Assembly (NCBI RefSeq): GCF_036636695.1
Contig: NZ_JAVWNW010000022.1
DNA: 24,461 bases
Direction: 5' to 3' (one strand)
Source of the DNA: Anaerorhabdus sp036636695
GTDB taxonomy: Bacteria; Bacillota_I; Bacilli_A; Erysipelotrichales; Erysipelotrichaceae
Shown here: positions 23,068 through 24,461 of the stretch, one piece after another
How the letters are laid out: the number at the start of each line of letters is the position of its first letter
Numbering within the stretch: the first letter of the stretch is position 1
Made by a program: the position numbers and the translations under genes
The notes under the pieces: generated by a model
The model's database searches: none
What the model saw: the letters and a program-made list of their open reading frames with translations, nothing else
What the model was told of the DNA's origin: nothing

Positions 23068-23657
23068 ATTAATCCATAACCCCAAATCTTTTGATCATTT
23101 TGATAGAGCTTAACGCATTCATAGTCGAAGCCATTTTCTTTAAATTCTTCAACTTTTGCCATACATTTTTTATAACCAGATTGATCTTGATAGATTTCAA
23201 CCATATCATTTACATCAGTAATCATATGGTTACATGATAATGATGGATCATATACATTCTCTCCATTACAACCTTCCTCATTTGGATTATCACTACTTGC
23301 AGTTGATTCACTATTTTCTATTTTTTCTTTTACAATAACTGTAAATGACGCTTTACTTTCGTTGCCACTTAAATCAGTTGCCAGATATTCCAAATAATAT
23401 TCTCCTGGTTTATTGAAATTCACAGTGCCTAAAACCCTAACATCACAAGGACCATCATATGCATCAATTGCCGTAGCTGTATCAATATTTATAGGATTTC
23501 CTTGCATTGTTTCAAATACATAATTTTTAACATTAATGACAGGAGGAATTGTATCCTCTTTTTTATCTTTTTCTATTGGATCCATAACTTTTTTCTCTTG
23601 TGTACACCCAGTAAGAAGCACCAAGCATAGACAACTATATAATAAGAATTTCTTCAT
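23058..23657 (-). CDS. Surface lipoprotein with Ig-like (DUF5011-type) domain
   Basis: The 199-residue protein has a lipoprotein signal (lipobox LLTGC, Cys18). Residues about 38-109 form an Ig-like beta domain of the DUF5011/Cry22-like type (DTIPPVINVKNY..., ATAIDAYDG, KPGEYYLEYLATDLSGNES). After an Asn/Ser/Glu-rich linker comes a C-terminal region with four cysteines (Cys130, Cys142, Cys165, Cys181), which could form disulfides outside the cell. Its function is unknown. It is a single gene with GAGG before the ATG and a TATAAT -10 box at 23680-23685 (no convincing -35 box). It is convergent with cysE. Confidence 0.8.
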   Translation of the reverse strand: MKKFLLYSCLCLVLLTGCTQEKKVMDPIEKDKKEDTIPPVINVKNYVFETMQGNPINIDTATAIDAYDGPCDVRVLGTVNFNKPGEYYLEYLATDLSGNESKASFTVIVKEKIENSESTASSDNPNEEGCNGENVYDPSLSCNHMITDVNDMVEIYQDQSGYKKCMAKVEEFKENGFDYECVKLYQNDQKIWGYGLIKK

Positions 23658-23716
23658 TTTATTTTCCTCTACTGCATCTATTATAACTTTTTTTACTTCA
23701 ATAGAAAACCTTCAAA

Positions 23717-23742
23717 GAAAAAAGCAGTTCCAAAGAACTACT
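23717..23742 (-). terminator. Terminator of pduL
   Basis: Minus strand AGTAGTTC / GAACTGCT (8 bp, one G-U pair) with loop TTTG, followed by TTTTTTC. It starts nine bases after the pduL stop codon. Confidence 0.75.
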
Positions 23743-23750
23743 TTTATAAA

Positions 23751-24323
23751 CTAAGCAATAATTTCGCCTTGTGCTGTTCCGCTAATTCCAGCAGCGTTAG
23801 CTTCATCTGTATCGATATGCATCGCTAATGAAAAATCTTCACGTACACGAACAACTGTGTCGCCAAATACAATAGAACGCCCATCAGTTTCAACTTTTAC
23901 ACCAACGATTTGACCATTTGTTACACCAAATTTTTCTGCATCTTCAGGTAACATATGGATGTGACGTTTTGCTACAATAACACCCTCAGTTAATTCAATT
24001 TCACCAGCAGGTCCAACTAATTTAACTGGAGCTGATTCAACTGTATCCCCAGATTCTCTTAGTGGCGCTTGTACCCCTAAAGTTCTAGCATCTGTATATG
24101 AAACTTCTATTTGTGTTGATTTACGTGTAGGTCCAAGAATAGACATCTTAATTTCTCCACGTGGTCCAACTACTGTTACTTTTTCTTCTGCTGCATATTG
24201 TCCAGGTTGTGATAATTCCTTTTTAGGTGTTAATTTATGACCCTTTCCAAATAATGTTTCTAAATCCGCTTCAGAAACATGAACATGTCTTGCTGACACT
24301 TCTACTAATACTTTATCGCTCAT
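23751..24323 (-). CDS. pduL: PduL-type phosphate acyltransferase (phosphotransacetylase)
   Basis: This 190-residue enzyme exchanges acyl-CoA and acyl phosphate (acetyl or propanoyl). It has the two PduL beta-barrel halves with zinc-binding motifs RHVHVS (His13, His15) and RHIHM (His121, His123), and His169 in MHIDTDEANA. The N terminus starts directly at the first barrel and lacks the leading helix that targets PduL to microcompartments, and no compartment genes are nearby. It therefore probably serves as the housekeeping phosphotransacetylase for acetate and ATP formation, together with an acetate kinase elsewhere. It has its own promoter at 24352-24380, an AAGAGGAAG ribosome site and its own terminator. 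Confidence 0.94.
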   Translation of the reverse strand: MSDKVLVEVSARHVHVSEADLETLFGKGHKLTPKKELSQPGQYAAEEKVTVVGPRGEIKMSILGPTRKSTQIEVSYTDARTLGVQAPLRESGDTVESAPVKLVGPAGEIELTEGVIVAKRHIHMLPEDAEKFGVTNGQIVGVKVETDGRSIVFGDTVVRVREDFSLAMHIDTDEANAAGISGTAQGEIIA

Positions 24324-24351
24324 ATATTCTTCCTCTTTCTTTATCTATATT

Positions 24352-24380
24352 ATTATAGTTTCTTTTAATCATAACTTCAA
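24352..24380 (-). promoter_or_regulatory. Promoter of pduL
   Basis: Minus strand TTGAAG (24375-24380), 17 bases, then TATAAT (24352-24357), 28 bases before the pduL start. Confidence 0.7.
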
Positions 24381-24390
24381 ATAAATCAGC

Positions 24391-24461
24391 TTATTTTCCT
24401 AAAATATCCGCAACAATTAAACCATTGGCGGCAGCTTGAGAAAGAGAACGAGTAAATCCAG
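24391..24461 (-). CDS. C-terminal end of an unidentified gene
   Basis: Reading backwards from a TAA at 24391-24393, an open frame runs to the window edge and encodes 22 residues, GFTRSLSQAAANG followed by LIVADILGK. The sequence has normal composition and ends 67 bp before pduL on the same strand. It is too short to assign. Because pduL has its own promoter, the two need not share a transcript. Confidence 0.45.
   Translation of the reverse strand, partial: GFTRSLSQAAANGLIVADILGK

Noticed and set aside
1..24461. Mobile element, phage, CRISPR array or defence system
   Set aside because: No transposase, integrase, regularly spaced repeats or defence genes are visible. Base composition and style are even along the window.

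Overview
The window is AT-rich DNA with strong GGAGG-type ribosome binding sites, CCA-encoding tRNA genes, Bacillus-type lipoprotein signals and sigma-A promoters of the TTGnnn-N17-TATAAT kind. TGA is used as a stop (at the ATGA overlap of the response regulator and the kinase) and Trp is TGG, so the standard code applies. Gene content and style point to a low-GC member of the Bacillota. My best guess is an Erysipelotrichia-type organism, an inference from PduL used without a microcompartment and an enlarged PotA, not something the sequence proves. No phage, transposase, CRISPR array or rRNA gene is visible.

Layout. (1) 1-6727: a partial tRNA-Arg, then two leftward transcription units for copper handling. 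A response regulator and a kinase with a Cys/Met-rich sensor loop lie upstream of an HMA-membrane-cupredoxin fusion, a CupA-like anchored cupredoxin and the CopA copper ATPase. Both units begin with nearly the same 17-bp element over the -10 region, so they are probably co-regulated. (2) 6728-9330: a long, mostly empty intergenic region, a lone rightward YtcJ-like amidohydrolase, and a leftward tRNA-Cys/tRNA-Leu pair with its own promoter and terminator. (3) 9331-14245: a leftward polyamine operon, xre/cupin regulator-potA-potB-potC-potD, with repeated palindromes around its promoter. PotA carries a large insert made of two degenerate repeats. (4) 14283-18071: a leftward unit YgiQ radical-SAM, aldose-1-epimerase-like, nagB, trxA, ending in a strong terminator. 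(5) 18105-21362: a membrane acyltransferase (leftward), and a rightward pair of membrane-anchored surface proteins (phosphodiester glycosidase-like and an unrecognised partner). (6) 21366-23067: divergent cysK and cysE, the two last steps of cysteine synthesis. (7) 23058-24461: an Ig-like lipoprotein, pduL with its own promoter, and the C-terminal end of an unidentified gene.

The most interesting parts are the copper module (matched promoter elements, two paralogous cupredoxin domains with the same C...CxMxM site, a cysteine-rich sensor), the repeat insert in PotA, and the operator cluster in front of the polyamine operon. Most of the rest is ordinary housekeeping and accessory metabolism. 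Eight start codons were set to a position different from the longest open frame, because a good ribosome binding site sits at the internal start.
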